Made by a program: the position numbers and the translations under genes | In this document: piece after piece, positions 44,749 to 55,122 of the stretch | Numbering within the stretch: the first letter of the stretch is position 1 | Layout: every line of letters begins with the position of its first letter | Notes under the pieces: generated by a model | Database searches by the model: none | The model's input: the letters and a program-made list of their open reading frames with translations, nothing else | Told to the model about the DNA's origin: nothing | NCBI GenBank assembly: GCA_003243195.1 | Contig: QFQI01000001.1 | Location: 248,001 to 312,000 of the forward strand | Direction: 5' to 3' | From: Sphingomonas taxi | GTDB taxonomy: Bacteria > Pseudomonadota > Alphaproteobacteria > Sphingomonadales > Sphingomonadaceae | Length of the DNA: 64,000 bases

Positions 44749-45654
44749 ATGCGCCTCGACGATTATGACAACGACATCAACGTCGGTGAGGCGCGCGGCG
44801 GCGGCGGGATCGGTGGCGGCGGTGGCGGCGGCGGTCTGCTGCTCGGGCTGCTGCCGCTGATCGGCAGCCGCTTCGGCTGCGGCGGGATCGTGGTCGTGCT
44901 GCTGCTGCTCGCGGTGTTCGGCGGGCTGGGCAATCTCGGCGGGATGCTGGGCGGCGGTGGCGGCGGCGCGCCGCAGGTGAACGCGCCGCCCCGCGAGAGC
45001 GTGCAGCAGGTGTGCGACGCCTCCCCGGCGCGCCGCGACACATGCCGCGCGTTCAGCAATGCGCAGAATAGCTGGGAGGCGATCTTCGCGCGCGAGAACC
45101 AGCGGTTCAGCCCGCCGATGCTCAAGTTCTTCGACGGCAGCGGCCAGTCGGGTTGCGGCGCGGCGATGTCGGCCATGGGGCCGTTCTACTGCCCGACCGA
45201 CAACGGCATCTATCTCGACACCAGCTTCTTCGACGAGTTGGCACGCCGCTACAAGGCGCCCGGCGACTTCGCGCAATATTACGTGATCGCGCATGAATTC
45301 GGCCACCATATCCAGAACCTGCTCGGCACCTCCGAACAGGTGCAGCGCGCGCAGCGCCGCGCCGGCGAGGCGGAGGGCAACGCCCTGTCGGTGCGACTGG
45401 AGTTGCAGGCGGACTGCTACGCCGGCGTCTGGGCGGCGGTGAACCGCGACCGGCTCGATCCCGGCGACGTGCAGGAAGGCATGCGCGCTGCGCAGGCGAT
45501 CGGCGACGACACGCTGCAACGCGAGGCGCAGGGACGCGTCGTGCCCGACAGCTTCACCCACGGCACCTCGGCGCAGCGCCAGGCATGGTTGCAGCGCGGG
45601 CTGGACAGCAAGGGCGACCCGGCGGTGTGCGACACCTTCTCGGGCGCGATCTGA
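44749..45654 (+). CDS. YpfJ-type neutral zinc metallopeptidase
   Basis: The 301-residue protein starts MRLDDYDNDINVGEARG, followed by a glycine run and a single membrane helix (about residues 28-60) with a second Gly-rich patch, which is the membrane-anchored YpfJ layout. The peptidase part has Cys residues (QQVCDAS, DTCRAF), PFYCPTDNGIYLDTSFFDEL and the zinc motif VIAHEFGHHIQ, with ELQADCYAGVWA supplying the third ligand. Biological substrate unknown. The ATG at 44749 was chosen since the family starts with this acidic peptide. A plain 144-base gap follows, then the repeat array. Confidence 0.9.
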   Translation: MRLDDYDNDINVGEARGGGGIGGGGGGGGLLLGLLPLIGSRFGCGGIVVVLLLLAVFGGLGNLGGMLGGGGGGAPQVNAPPRESVQQVCDASPARRDTCRAFSNAQNSWEAIFARENQRFSPPMLKFFDGSGQSGCGAAMSAMGPFYCPTDNGIYLDTSFFDELARRYKAPGDFAQYYVIAHEFGHHIQNLLGTSEQVQRAQRRAGEAEGNALSVRLELQADCYAGVWAAVNRDRLDPGDVQEGMRAAQAIGDDTLQREAQGRVVPDSFTHGTSAQRQAWLQRGLDSKGDPAVCDTFSGAI

Positions 45655-45798
45655 GCGGCTGGTCCCCCTCGCGGCGCGCTTCCGTCGCGGGGTCGGCCGT
45701 CGTCCCCTGACCGCAGGGCGCGGCGGCCACATAGTGTAGCGGCGCAGGATGGGACCGGCCGCTCCTGTCAGCCCGCAGCGACAACCCGCATGAACCTC

Positions 45799-46440
45799 AT
45801 GCGGCACGAAAAGGCTCCGCGCTTCGCCGCCCGACGCTCTTTGCGATCACGGGTGAGCACCGGGTTGCCGGTACCCGCCGTCCGGCTCATACACGTGCCG
45901 GAGAAGCTGCGACCGGGTTCGTGTCCCGATCGTCGCGCACCGCCGCGACGGCGCTCGTGCCCCATGCCGGCACGAACCTCCCGGCCCTTGTCGTCCGTTA
46001 GCGTTCGCGACCGCAGGCGTGCGCCGGATCACCGAACCCCGCCGGTCGGCTCGATCGCACCGACACCGGCGAGCGGGGTTCGTATCCGATCGCGCCGATT
46101 TGTCTTGCGGACCGCCGCGACAACGCTCGCGACCCGAGCCGGCACGAAGGCCCGCGGCCGTCACTGCCGGGGCTGTTCGCACTGACGGGCGACGCCGGAT
46201 CACGGCGCCCGTCGTCCGGCTCGATCGTAGCCGAGAACACGCCGGCGGTTCGTTTCCGATCGCTCGGGTTCGTGCCGCGGGCCGCACGACCCCATGCCGG
46301 CACGAAAAAGCCCCGGGCGTTGCCGCCCGGGGCTTCTCGCAACCGCGCGGGGGCCGGATCACCGGCACCCGCCGTCCGGCTCAATAGGTGCCGGAGAAGC
46401 TGCGGTTGAGGTTCGTGTCGCGATCGCCCTTGCCGGTGTC
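45799..46440. repeat. Four degenerate tandem copies of the DUF2171 gene 3' end
   Basis: Four units start at about 45799, 45964, 46136 and 46294 (periods 165, 172, 158). Each begins with a version of ATGCCGGCACGAA, passes a GC-rich hairpin zone, then GCCGGATCACCG, CCGCCGTCCGGCTC and a GTTCGTGTCGCGATCG-like end. The last unit is intact and contains the terminator and the last codons of the DUF2171 gene (stop at 46381). The other three have lost the hairpin symmetry and the frame, though the first still encodes FSGT in the matching place. The array looks like old tandem duplications drifting without selection. Confidence 0.7.
46305..46333 (-). terminator. Rho-independent terminator of the DUF2171 gene
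   Basis: On the minus strand GCCCCGGGCG-GCAA-CGCCCGGGGC is a perfect 10-bp stem followed by five T. It lies 48 bases after the stop codon of the DUF2171 gene and inside the last unit of the tandem array. Confidence 0.85.
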
Positions 46441-47610
46441 GCCGGCACCGGCCGCCGATCCGGTGGTGCGGTTCTGCTCCGACCCGCTGCCGCGATCACC
46501 ATAGCCGAACATCGCCTGGTTCTGCTCCTCGGTCCGCCAGTGCTGCTTGGCCTCGTCGGCAGTCTTGGACAGCGTCACCTTCTTGTCCTCGACCGACTTG
46601 ATCCAGCGCGACGGGATCGAATGGTGCTGCCCGCCGGCGTCGGCGTCGTTCTTGGTCAACAGGATGCGGTCACCGCGTACCTTGTCGACGGTGCCGACGT
46701 GCGTGCCGTCGGAACCGAGCACCTCGTCATGCTCCTTCACCTTCTCCAGCGACGAGCGCTGCGTCTGCCGCTCGCTGCGCCAGCTCGAGAATTCGTTCTC
46801 GAAGCGCGAGCGATTCTCCTGGCGATATTCGTCATAATCGCGGTCGAGCGCCGCGATCTGCCCGGAGCGCCAGCTATGATAGTCGCCATCGCGATCGTGG
46901 CGCCCCTGCTGCGCATAATAGCGGTCGTCGTAGCGGCTGTCCGCCTCGCGCCGGCGCTCGGCCTCCTCGTCGCCGAACCAGCTGCGCACCTCGTCACCGG
47001 CGCGCGCGAAGAAGCCGCGTTCGTCATAGTCATAGCCCTGCGGCTGGCGGCCGTAACCCGCGCCGCGATCGCGGTGGCGGCCATGCTCGCGACGGCCGTA
47101 ATCGTCATCGTCGGCGTGGCGACGCTGCCCGACATCGTTGAAGCGGCGGCCGTCCGAGGCGTAGCTGCCGTGATATTCACCGCCGCCCTGTCCGTAACGC
47201 GACTGGCCGTATGACGACTGTCCATATTGCGACTGGCCGTACCGCGACTGGCCATATGGCTGCGCGCCGTAGCGGCCATCCGACGAACCGCCGCGCCCGG
47301 CGCCGTAGCGGCCCTGGTCGCGATCGTCGTCGCGCTGCCCGCGATAGCTGCCCTGATAGCCGTCGTCGTCGCGGCCGCGCGGATAGTCGCCATAGCCATA
47401 GTCGCGCTGGCCGTACGGCTGGCGATCGCTGCCGCGATACCCTCCGCGATCGTCGTCGCGATCGAAGGCGCCGCTCGCCTGATAGTCGCGCGCGCTCGAA
47501 TAGCTGCCGCTACGGCCCGAGCCGTAGTCGCGTCCGTAATCCTGTGTCTCGCTGCGCCCGTAATAGTCGCCCTGCGGGTTCGTCCCGCGCGGATACCGCT
47601 CGTAGCCCAT
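46381..47610 (-). CDS. DUF2171 protein with low-complexity Tyr/Gly/Arg-rich N-terminus
   Basis: The 409-residue protein has two parts. Residues about 1-190 are low complexity: rich in Gly, Tyr, Arg, Asp, Gln, with tandem YGQSR/YGQSQ/YGQSS pentapeptides (about residues 120-140), so probably disordered. The rest holds a SWFGDEEAERRR block, a charged helical zone, and a DUF2171 domain (about residues 290-335, VLGSDGTHVGTVDKVRG then LLTKNDADAGGQHHSIP), related to PRC-barrel-like folds. No signal peptide. Such proteins are common in sphingomonads and often stress-related; the function is unknown. The ATG at 47610 has an AGGAGA site 8 bases upstream. Its 3' end is part of a decaying tandem repeat array. 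Confidence 0.85.
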   Translation of the reverse strand: MGYERYPRGTNPQGDYYGRSETQDYGRDYGSGRSGSYSSARDYQASGAFDRDDDRGGYRGSDRQPYGQRDYGYGDYPRGRDDDGYQGSYRGQRDDDRDQGRYGAGRGGSSDGRYGAQPYGQSRYGQSQYGQSSYGQSRYGQGGGEYHGSYASDGRRFNDVGQRRHADDDDYGRREHGRHRDRGAGYGRQPQGYDYDERGFFARAGDEVRSWFGDEEAERRREADSRYDDRYYAQQGRHDRDGDYHSWRSGQIAALDRDYDEYRQENRSRFENEFSSWRSERQTQRSSLEKVKEHDEVLGSDGTHVGTVDKVRGDRILLTKNDADAGGQHHSIPSRWIKSVEDKKVTLSKTADEAKQHWRTEEQNQAMFGYGDRGSGSEQNRTTGSAAGAGDTGKGDRDTNLNRSFSGTY

Positions 47611-47851
47611 GATGGTTCTCCTGCATCAGACACGGCCGTGCGCCACTTCGGCAGCGTCACGACGGTAGGAACGGAAAGCCGCGGCCGGCCCGATCGTTCC
47701 GGCCGTTACGGCGGCGCAACGGGTGCTCGTCGCGGGCCGCGCACGATTGGACAGATGCAAGAAAATCGTCGCATCGCGGCGAAGCCCTGTTGCGTCCCCG
47801 GGCCGGGGCGGTTAAGGGCGGCGCTCCCGGCATCTGCCGGCACTGACGGGC

Positions 47852-47927
47852 GGGGCCGTAGCTCAGATGGGAGAGCGCTGCAATCGCACTGCAGAGGTCA
47901 GGGGTTCGATTCCCCTCGGCTCCACCA
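47852..47927 (+). tRNA. tRNA-Ala (anticodon CGC)
   Basis: A full cloverleaf can be folded. Acceptor stem GGGGCCG pairs with CGGCTCC (one G-T pair), D arm GCTC/GAGC, anticodon stem CTGCA/TGCAG with 7-base loop ATCGCAC giving anticodon CGC (reads GCG, a frequent Ala codon in this GC-rich genome), T arm AGGGG-TTCGATT-CCCCT. Discriminator A at 47924 and an encoded CCA at 47925-47927. Confidence 0.95.
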
Positions 47928-47940
47928 CCCGCCCGGTCGC

Positions 47941-48711
47941 ATGAGCGACGCCACCGACATGACTGACGCGATCCCGGCCGCGACGCTGGTCGTCCTGCGC
48001 GAGCGGGCGTCGGGGCCGCCCGACGTGCTGATGGTGGAACGCGCCCCCGCGATGGCGTTCGCGGCCGGCGCGATGGTGTTCCCCGGCGGGCGCGTCGACC
48101 CCGGCGACCGGCAGCTCGCCGGCACGCTCGGCCTCCGCGACATCGACGACGGCGCGGCGCGGATCGCCGCGGTCCGCGAGACGATCGAGGAAGCCGGCCT
48201 GCCGGTGGGATTGACGCCGCTGCCCGGCCCCGATGCGGTCACCGCGCTGCGCACCGCGCTGCACGCGGGCACGCCGCTCGCCGCGGCGCTCGCCACCGCC
48301 GGGGTCGCGCTCGACCTGACCCGGCTCGAACCGTTCGCGCGCTGGCGTCCCTCGCACCGCCCGACGCGGCTGTTCGATACGCGCTTCTTCATCGCCCGGC
48401 TGCCCGCCGCCGCGCCCGCGCCGCGCGTCGACGGCACCGAGAATGTCCGCCTATGCTGGGCCACCGCGCAATCCGTGCTGGACGATGCCGCCGCCGGGCG
48501 GCTGTCGATCATCTTTCCGACGCAGCGCAACCTGGAGCGGCTTGCGCGGTTCGACAGTTACGACGCGGTGGCGGCGCATGCGCGCGCCACGCCGGTCCGC
48601 GTGGTGACCCCGTGGTCGGAATGGCGCGACGGTGAGGAGTATCTCTGCATCCCCGACGATCTCGGCTATCCGATCACCGCGCAGCGCATGGCCGACATGC
48701 GGCGCGGGTGA
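47941..48711 (+). CDS. NUDIX hydrolase family protein
   Basis: The 256-residue protein has an N-terminal NUDIX domain with FAAGAMVFPGGRVDPGD followed by RIAAVRETIEEAGL. The Nudix box (GX5EX7REUXEEXGU) is present with REXXEEXG in RETIEEAG but the preceding helix is longer than standard, as in the mammalian NUDT19-like/CoA-hydrolase branch. The C-terminal half (about 120-256) is a family-specific extension. Likely hydrolyses a nucleoside-diphosphate derivative such as CoA or NADH. The ATG at 47941 is 13 bases after the tRNA CCA; MTDAIPA 6 codons later is possible. It is coupled to the extensin-like gene. Confidence 0.85.
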   Translation: MSDATDMTDAIPAATLVVLRERASGPPDVLMVERAPAMAFAAGAMVFPGGRVDPGDRQLAGTLGLRDIDDGAARIAAVRETIEEAGLPVGLTPLPGPDAVTALRTALHAGTPLAAALATAGVALDLTRLEPFARWRPSHRPTRLFDTRFFIARLPAAAPAPRVDGTENVRLCWATAQSVLDDAAAGRLSIIFPTQRNLERLARFDSYDAVAAHARATPVRVVTPWSEWRDGEEYLCIPDDLGYPITAQRMADMRRG

Positions 48712-49451
48712 TGCGCGCCGTGCGCCGCGTGATCGGCTGGAGCGTCGCGGTGGCGCTCGCCGCCACGCTGGCGCTGCTCGGCTGGGCGGTGCTGCGCGGA
48801 CGGCCGCAGGATCTGCCATGGACCCCGCTCGACCTCGGCCAGCCGGTCGGGCTGTTCACCGGGCGCAAGCTGACCGCGCTGACCGGCGATGCGCGTGCGT
48901 GCCGGGCGCTGCTGACGCAGGCCGGCGTGCGCTTCACCGCGCTGCCGCCGCATCGCGACGGGCGGTGCGGCTATGACGATGCGGTGCGGCTGCCGGCCGG
49001 CGGCGCGCGCGCGATCGCGCTGTCGCCCGCGAACCCCGGCGTCGCCTGCCCTGTGGCCGCGGCGCTGGCGGTGTGGGAGTGGAACGTGGTCGCCCCGGCC
49101 GCGCGCCGCCACTTCGACCGGCGCGTCACCGGCATCGACCATTTCGGCAGCTATTCGTGCCGGCGGCTCTACGGGCGCGACGCGGGCGCGTGGAGCGAAC
49201 ATGCCAGCGCCGATGCGATCGACATCGCCGGCTTCCGCCTGTCCGACGGCACGCGCATCAGCGTCGCGCGGGACTGGGCGGGGACCGGCGCGCGTGGCGC
49301 GGCGAAGGCGGCGTTCCTGCGCGACGTGCGCGACGGCGCGTGCCGGCTGTTCGCCACCGTCCTGTCACCCGATTACAACGCCGCGCATCACGACCATTTC
49401 CATCTCGACCAGGCCGAACGTGGCCGCGCGGGATGGCGCGCGTGCCGGTGA
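48711..49451 (+). CDS. Extensin-like C-terminal domain protein (membrane-anchored)
   Basis: The 246-residue protein has an N-terminal membrane anchor (about residues 8-28) and an extensin-like C-terminal domain (about 60-240): CGYDDAVRLPAGG, CPVAAALAVWEWNVV, FGSYSCRRLYGR, SEHASADAIDIAGFRLSDG and DYNAAHHDHFHLD. The last two contain the H..DxxD and HxHxH patterns of D,D-peptidase-like (VanY/M15-type) folds, so a role in cell-wall processing is plausible. The ATG at 48711 overlaps the NUDIX stop (TGATG); a GTG one codon before is also possible. Confidence 0.88.
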   Translation: MRAVRRVIGWSVAVALAATLALLGWAVLRGRPQDLPWTPLDLGQPVGLFTGRKLTALTGDARACRALLTQAGVRFTALPPHRDGRCGYDDAVRLPAGGARAIALSPANPGVACPVAAALAVWEWNVVAPAARRHFDRRVTGIDHFGSYSCRRLYGRDAGAWSEHASADAIDIAGFRLSDGTRISVARDWAGTGARGAAKAAFLRDVRDGACRLFATVLSPDYNAAHHDHFHLDQAERGRAGWRACR

Positions 49452-49486
49452 CGGCGAGCCGGCGCATGCGGGGGGCGTGGCGCGGT

Positions 49487-50041
49487 TCAGTTCGGCAGCG
49501 CCGCCGTGTCGACCTTTTCCACCCAGTGCGGGAAGAACGCCGGCTGGCGCGACGACCAGCCCGAGGCGGTGGCCGCCGCCTCGCTGATCGACTGCAGCAA
49601 TCGCCGCCGCAGCTCCGGGTGCAGGTGCGGCATCGCCGCCGCCGCGCAGAAGGCCGCCGGCAGCCACGGGCGCACCTGCGCGCCGACCAGCCGTTCATAC
49701 AGGAAGCGGAAGGCCGAGAAGGAGGTGATCCGCCCCTGTCCCAGATCGAATGCCGCCAGCGTCACCAGCGGCGCCAGCACGCGCTCCGCGGCGTCCAGCC
49801 CGCTGTCGTCGGGGACCAGCGCGCGCACCGCGGGCAGCCGGGCGTAATGATGCGCCTGCGCGCGGATGCTGGCGGTCTCCACCACGTCGCGTGACCAGCG
49901 CGCCAACGCGTCATCGCGATCGAGGCCGACGTCCAGGCTGCGGCGCACATAGCGCTGCGTCGCCGAAGGGAAGCTCGCAAATTCCTTCATCTCGGCGAGC
50001 GTCATCGCGCCTTCGGCCGCCTTCATCCTGCCCATCGCCAT
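49487..50041 (-). CDS. Conserved-looking hypothetical protein, 184 aa
   Basis: I do not recognise a family. The product has no signal peptide, is mostly helical and mixed charged/hydrophobic, with a segment RYVRRSLDVGLDRDDALARW, a hydrophobic central helix (APLVTLAAFDLG) and a C-terminal PHLHPELRRRLLQSI. The N-terminus has four Met codons (1, 3, 6, 13), so the true start may be any of them. It is alone on the minus strand, 35 bases from the end of the extensin-like gene (tail to tail). A TTAACCAT octamer lies 42 bases upstream of the first ATG. Confidence 0.6.
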   Translation of the reverse strand: MAMGRMKAAEGAMTLAEMKEFASFPSATQRYVRRSLDVGLDRDDALARWSRDVVETASIRAQAHHYARLPAVRALVPDDSGLDAAERVLAPLVTLAAFDLGQGRITSFSAFRFLYERLVGAQVRPWLPAAFCAAAAMPHLHPELRRRLLQSISEAAATASGWSSRQPAFFPHWVEKVDTAALPN

Positions 50042-50082
50042 TCCCCATCGTTCATGACCCGACCAGCGGAAGATGGCATCGA

Positions 50083-50090
50083 ATGGTTAA
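50083..50090 (-). promoter_or_regulatory. TTAACCAT, candidate CtrA half-site
   Basis: Minus-strand octamer 42 bases upstream of the hypothetical 184-residue gene. A second TTAA lies 8 bases away on the other side, giving TTAA-N8-TTAA, one base off the CtrA consensus spacing of 7. The pair is enclosed by GGCATCG/CGATGCC inverted repeats. Confidence 0.4.
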
Positions 50091-50255
50091 CGTCGTCCTT
50101 AACGATGCCGTCTTCCGATCGTCACAGACGAACACAAGTCGTGCCGCACCGCAACATGGATGCGACGAACGGCTTTCGGGCGAACGAAAAGGTCACGGCG
50201 CTGCGGCAGAATGGCAACATCCTGCCGCAACGCCGCGTGCGCGACCGGGTCGGGG

Positions 50256-50549
50256 TCAGGCGTCGCGCTGGCGCTCCGCCTCGACGGCGGCATCGAAGCC
50301 GGACGAGGGCGCGGGCTCGCTGCGGCCCGGCTGGGTCGCGGACACCGGATCGGAGGCGTCCATCGATTCGTCCAGCCCCGCGTCCAGACGGGCGTCGTTG
50401 CTCTCGGGGTGCTTGCGCAGCCGCTTCTCGATCGAGCGATCCTGGCCGGCATCCTGACGGGCGTCCTTCGATCCGCCCGCGTTCCCCGCCTCGGGCGCGA
50501 CCGACAGGCTGTCGAGCGCGCGGTCGTCGATCGGGCTCTCTTCGGTCAT
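50256..50549 (-). CDS. Small acidic hydrophilic hypothetical protein, 97 aa
   Basis: A strong GAGGAGG site lies about 8 bases before the ATG at 50549. The product (MTEESPIDDRALDSLSVAPE...) is Asp/Ser/Ala-rich with a central basic patch (RSIEKRLRKHPE) and no hydrophobic segment, so probably disordered. No family is recognised. It is transcribed in the same direction as the two neighbouring genes but with gaps of 66 and 214 bases. Confidence 0.55.
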   Translation of the reverse strand: MTEESPIDDRALDSLSVAPEAGNAGGSKDARQDAGQDRSIEKRLRKHPESNDARLDAGLDESMDASDPVSATQPGRSEPAPSSGFDAAVEAERQRDA

Positions 50550-50615
50550 CTCATCCCTCCTCATCGGCAATATTCGCTTACACACCAACGCGGCATGCGG
50601 GACGGCGTTCCTGCG

Positions 50616-51389
50616 CTACGGCAGCCGCGTGACGCGCACCTGCTGCGCCCACAGGACAGCGGTGCCGAAGATGGTCATGAATGCGATGTCGGTCGCGTCG
50701 CGTCCGACCGCGACCACCGCCATCTCGTCAGGCCGCGCCATGCCGGTCGCGTCCAGCAGGTGCCATGCGCCGTCCAGCCACACCTGCGCGACGGCGTGGA
50801 AGTCCGGCGGGTCGACGCCGGGCGCATAGACCGCCACGCAGCGCGCCGGGATCTCCGCCGCGCGCGCCAGCGCCACCAGCAGATGCGCATAGTCGCGGCA
50901 CACCCCGCGCCGCTCGGCAAAGGTGTGCAGCGCGCCGCCGCCGATCGCGGTGGGGCCATAGTCGAGGTTCCGGCGCACCCATTCCGCCAGCGCCACGGCG
51001 AGCGCGCCGCCCCGCAGGTCCGCGAAGGTGCGGCGGACGAAATTGTCGAAACGGTCCGATTCGCAATAACGGCTGGGCAGCAGGTACGGGATCGTCGCGG
51101 CGGGCAAGGCGGTGACCGGCGTCGGCGGCAACGACGCGACCGGCGCGGTCGCGCGCGCGATCGTCACGGCCGCGGCATAGCGCGCCACCAGCCGCCGCTC
51201 GCCGCGCGCCCAGCAGCGCTGGCCAATCCCGTCCTCGCCCGCCACCGCGCGGATCGGGTGGTCGGATTCGATCACCAGCGATTGCGCCTCCAGCCGCTGT
51301 TCGGGCAGCGCGGCGACCTCGACCTGCAACAGCACGTCGGCGGCGGCGGGAAAGCCGTAATCGAGAAAGGCTTCGATCGAGAGACGCAC
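50616..51389 (-). CDS. Transglutaminase-like cysteine peptidase-fold protein
   Basis: The 257-residue protein has a bacterial transglutaminase-like N-terminal domain (about 1-85) and a catalytic domain with the triad Cys164 (RRGVCRDYAHL), His198 (DFHAVAQVW) and Asp213 (HLLDATG). Such proteins may act as peptidases or cross-linkers in the cytoplasm; substrate unknown. The start GTG at 51389 (VRLSIEAFLDYG) has an AAAGGA site about 9 bases upstream and matches the family start better than the ATG 22 codons earlier. Confidence 0.87.
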   Translation of the reverse strand: MRLSIEAFLDYGFPAAADVLLQVEVAALPEQRLEAQSLVIESDHPIRAVAGEDGIGQRCWARGERRLVARYAAAVTIARATAPVASLPPTPVTALPAATIPYLLPSRYCESDRFDNFVRRTFADLRGGALAVALAEWVRRNLDYGPTAIGGGALHTFAERRGVCRDYAHLLVALARAAEIPARCVAVYAPGVDPPDFHAVAQVWLDGAWHLLDATGMARPDEMAVVAVGRDATDIAFMTIFGTAVLWAQQVRVTRLP

Positions 51390-51471
51390 CGCGGGCCGGT
51401 CCTTTGCAAAGAGAAGGGGCCCGACGGTCGCCCGCCGAGCCCCATGGTCGATCATTCCTGTCCGTCGCGGA

Positions 51472-52212
<741 letters not shown>

Positions 52213-52228
52213 TGTCTCTTTGCTCCTT

Positions 52229-52250
52229 CATTCGGCAATGAGGCCGAATG
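52229..52250 (-). promoter_or_regulatory. Leader hairpin before the Bax-inhibitor-1 family gene
   Basis: On the minus strand CATTCGG-N8-CCGAATG forms a perfect 7-bp stem two bases before the AAGGAG ribosome site. A conserved leader class upstream of ybhL-type genes (ybhL motif) is known in alphaproteobacteria; whether this is one needs a covariance-model search. Confidence 0.4.
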
Positions 52251-52342
52251 CCCTGGATATCGCGCATGGGTTGCGCCTTTTCAAGCGACGCCCCCCAGTC
52301 CAGCAAATGTTCGTTACAGCGAATGTCTGGTACAGCCGCGTC

Positions 52343-52888
52343 ATGCATCGCCTGTTCGTCGCGCTCCGCCCGCCGCCGCCGATCCGCACGCTGCTGCTGG
52401 AGGCGGGCGGGGACGGCCTGCGCGGCGCGCGCTGGCAGGACGACGAACAACTGCACGTCACGCTGCGCTTCATCGGCGCGGTCGAGCGGACGCAGGGCGA
52501 GGATATCGCGGCCGCGCTGGGCGGGATCGCCGCGCCGCCCATCACCGCGCGGGTGGACGGGGTGGGCAGCTTCGAGCGGCGGGGCCAGGTCGATACGCTG
52601 TGGGCGCGGATCGTGCCGGCCGAACCGCTCGCCGCGCTGCATCGCAAGGTCGACCAGGCGCTCGCGCGCGCCGGGGTCGCGCGCGACACGCGCCGCTACC
52701 TGCCGCACGCCACGCTCGCGCGCTTCTCGCGCGGCGGCGGCGACCCGGCCGCGATCGCGCGCTGGCTGGCGGACCATGCCGCGCTCGCCACGCCCGACTT
52801 CACGATGACCCACCTGACGCTGTTCGAAAGCCATCTGGGGCATGAGCGCGCCCGCTACGAGGCGGTGGCGCGCTGGCCGCTCGTGTAA
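52343..52888 (+). CDS. thpR: RNA 2',3'-cyclic phosphodiesterase
   Basis: Opens 2',3'-cyclic phosphates on RNA ends. The 181-residue protein of the 2H phosphoesterase superfamily has both HxT motifs: LHVTLRFIG (about residues 37-45) and PHATLARF (about 121-128). The start MHRLFVALRPPP is standard; an earlier in-frame start 77 codons upstream would overlap the divergent gene and is rejected. Confidence 0.93.
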   Translation: MHRLFVALRPPPPIRTLLLEAGGDGLRGARWQDDEQLHVTLRFIGAVERTQGEDIAAALGGIAAPPITARVDGVGSFERRGQVDTLWARIVPAEPLAALHRKVDQALARAGVARDTRRYLPHATLARFSRGGGDPAAIARWLADHAALATPDFTMTHLTLFESHLGHERARYEAVARWPLV

Positions 52889-52965
52889 CGAAGCGTCACC
52901 GGGCGCGCGCAAGCCTTTCCTTCCACCTCCGCTCTGTTACGCTTGCCGAAAAATCGGGAGGATGC

Positions 52966-54512
<1,547 letters not shown>

Positions 54513-54516
<4 letters not shown>

Positions 54517-55058
54517 GCCGGCTGGAACACGCCGCAGGCGATGCGGCCGCCGGAATTGCCGCTGGGATCGGTTTTCAGGTCGTCCTGCCCGGCATGGATC
54601 ACCATCGCCGCGCCATCGGCGTCGAGCAATCCGGCCAGCGTCGCGCCGGGGATGGTCGCGCCGATCGTGCCGCGGCCGTCGTTGCCGATCACCAGATTGG
54701 GCAGATCCCCCAGGTGCGGCCCCTGCGGATTCATGCTGCCGTGCTTGGTCTGCGTGGGGTTCCAGTGCCCGCCCGCCGTCTCGAAGCCCGGCGCGTCGCA
54801 GCGGCCGACCATATGGACGTGCGCGCCGTGCGTCCCCGCCGGCAGCCCGGTGGCGTCGATCGTGAAGCGCACCCCGCCCGCCACGTCGGTCGCGGTCGCG
54901 CGCCCGGCCGGCGCGCCGCTGGAGGTGGCGAGCAGCGCGGTGGCGGTGGCGCCGCCCGGCACGGCCGCGCCCCTCTCCATCCTGCCCTCGTCATTGCAGC
55001 CGGCCAGCGCCGCCGCCGCCGCCAGTCCGATCCCCGCCATCATCGCCACACGCCGCAT
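54513..55058 (-). CDS. sodC: Periplasmic Cu/Zn superoxide dismutase (lipoprotein)
   Basis: Converts superoxide to peroxide and oxygen outside the cytoplasm. The 181-residue precursor begins with a lipobox-like AALAGC (about Cys21). Copper and zinc ligands are seen: HGAHVHMVGRC (His-x-His), GGHWNP, TKHGSM, PHLGDLPN and VIHAGQDD; the disulfide Cys pair is RCD...GGRIACG. The ATG at 55058 has an AGGAGGAG site 7 bases upstream and gives the signal peptide. Convergent with the MFS gene. Confidence 0.94.
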
Positions 55059-55122
55059 CGCTTGCTCCTCCTGTCCCGTCATCACCCGGCAACCCGCCGC
55101 GACCGCGCGCGGTTCCGGCCGG

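Noticed and set aside
45790..46387. Several short frames in the repeat array
   Set aside because: They overlap each other in different frames, have no ribosome sites, and consist of drifted copies of a gene end and terminator.
50083..50102. Full CtrA site TTAA-N7-TTAA
   Set aside because: The spacing is 8, not 7, so only the TTAACCAT half-site is reported.
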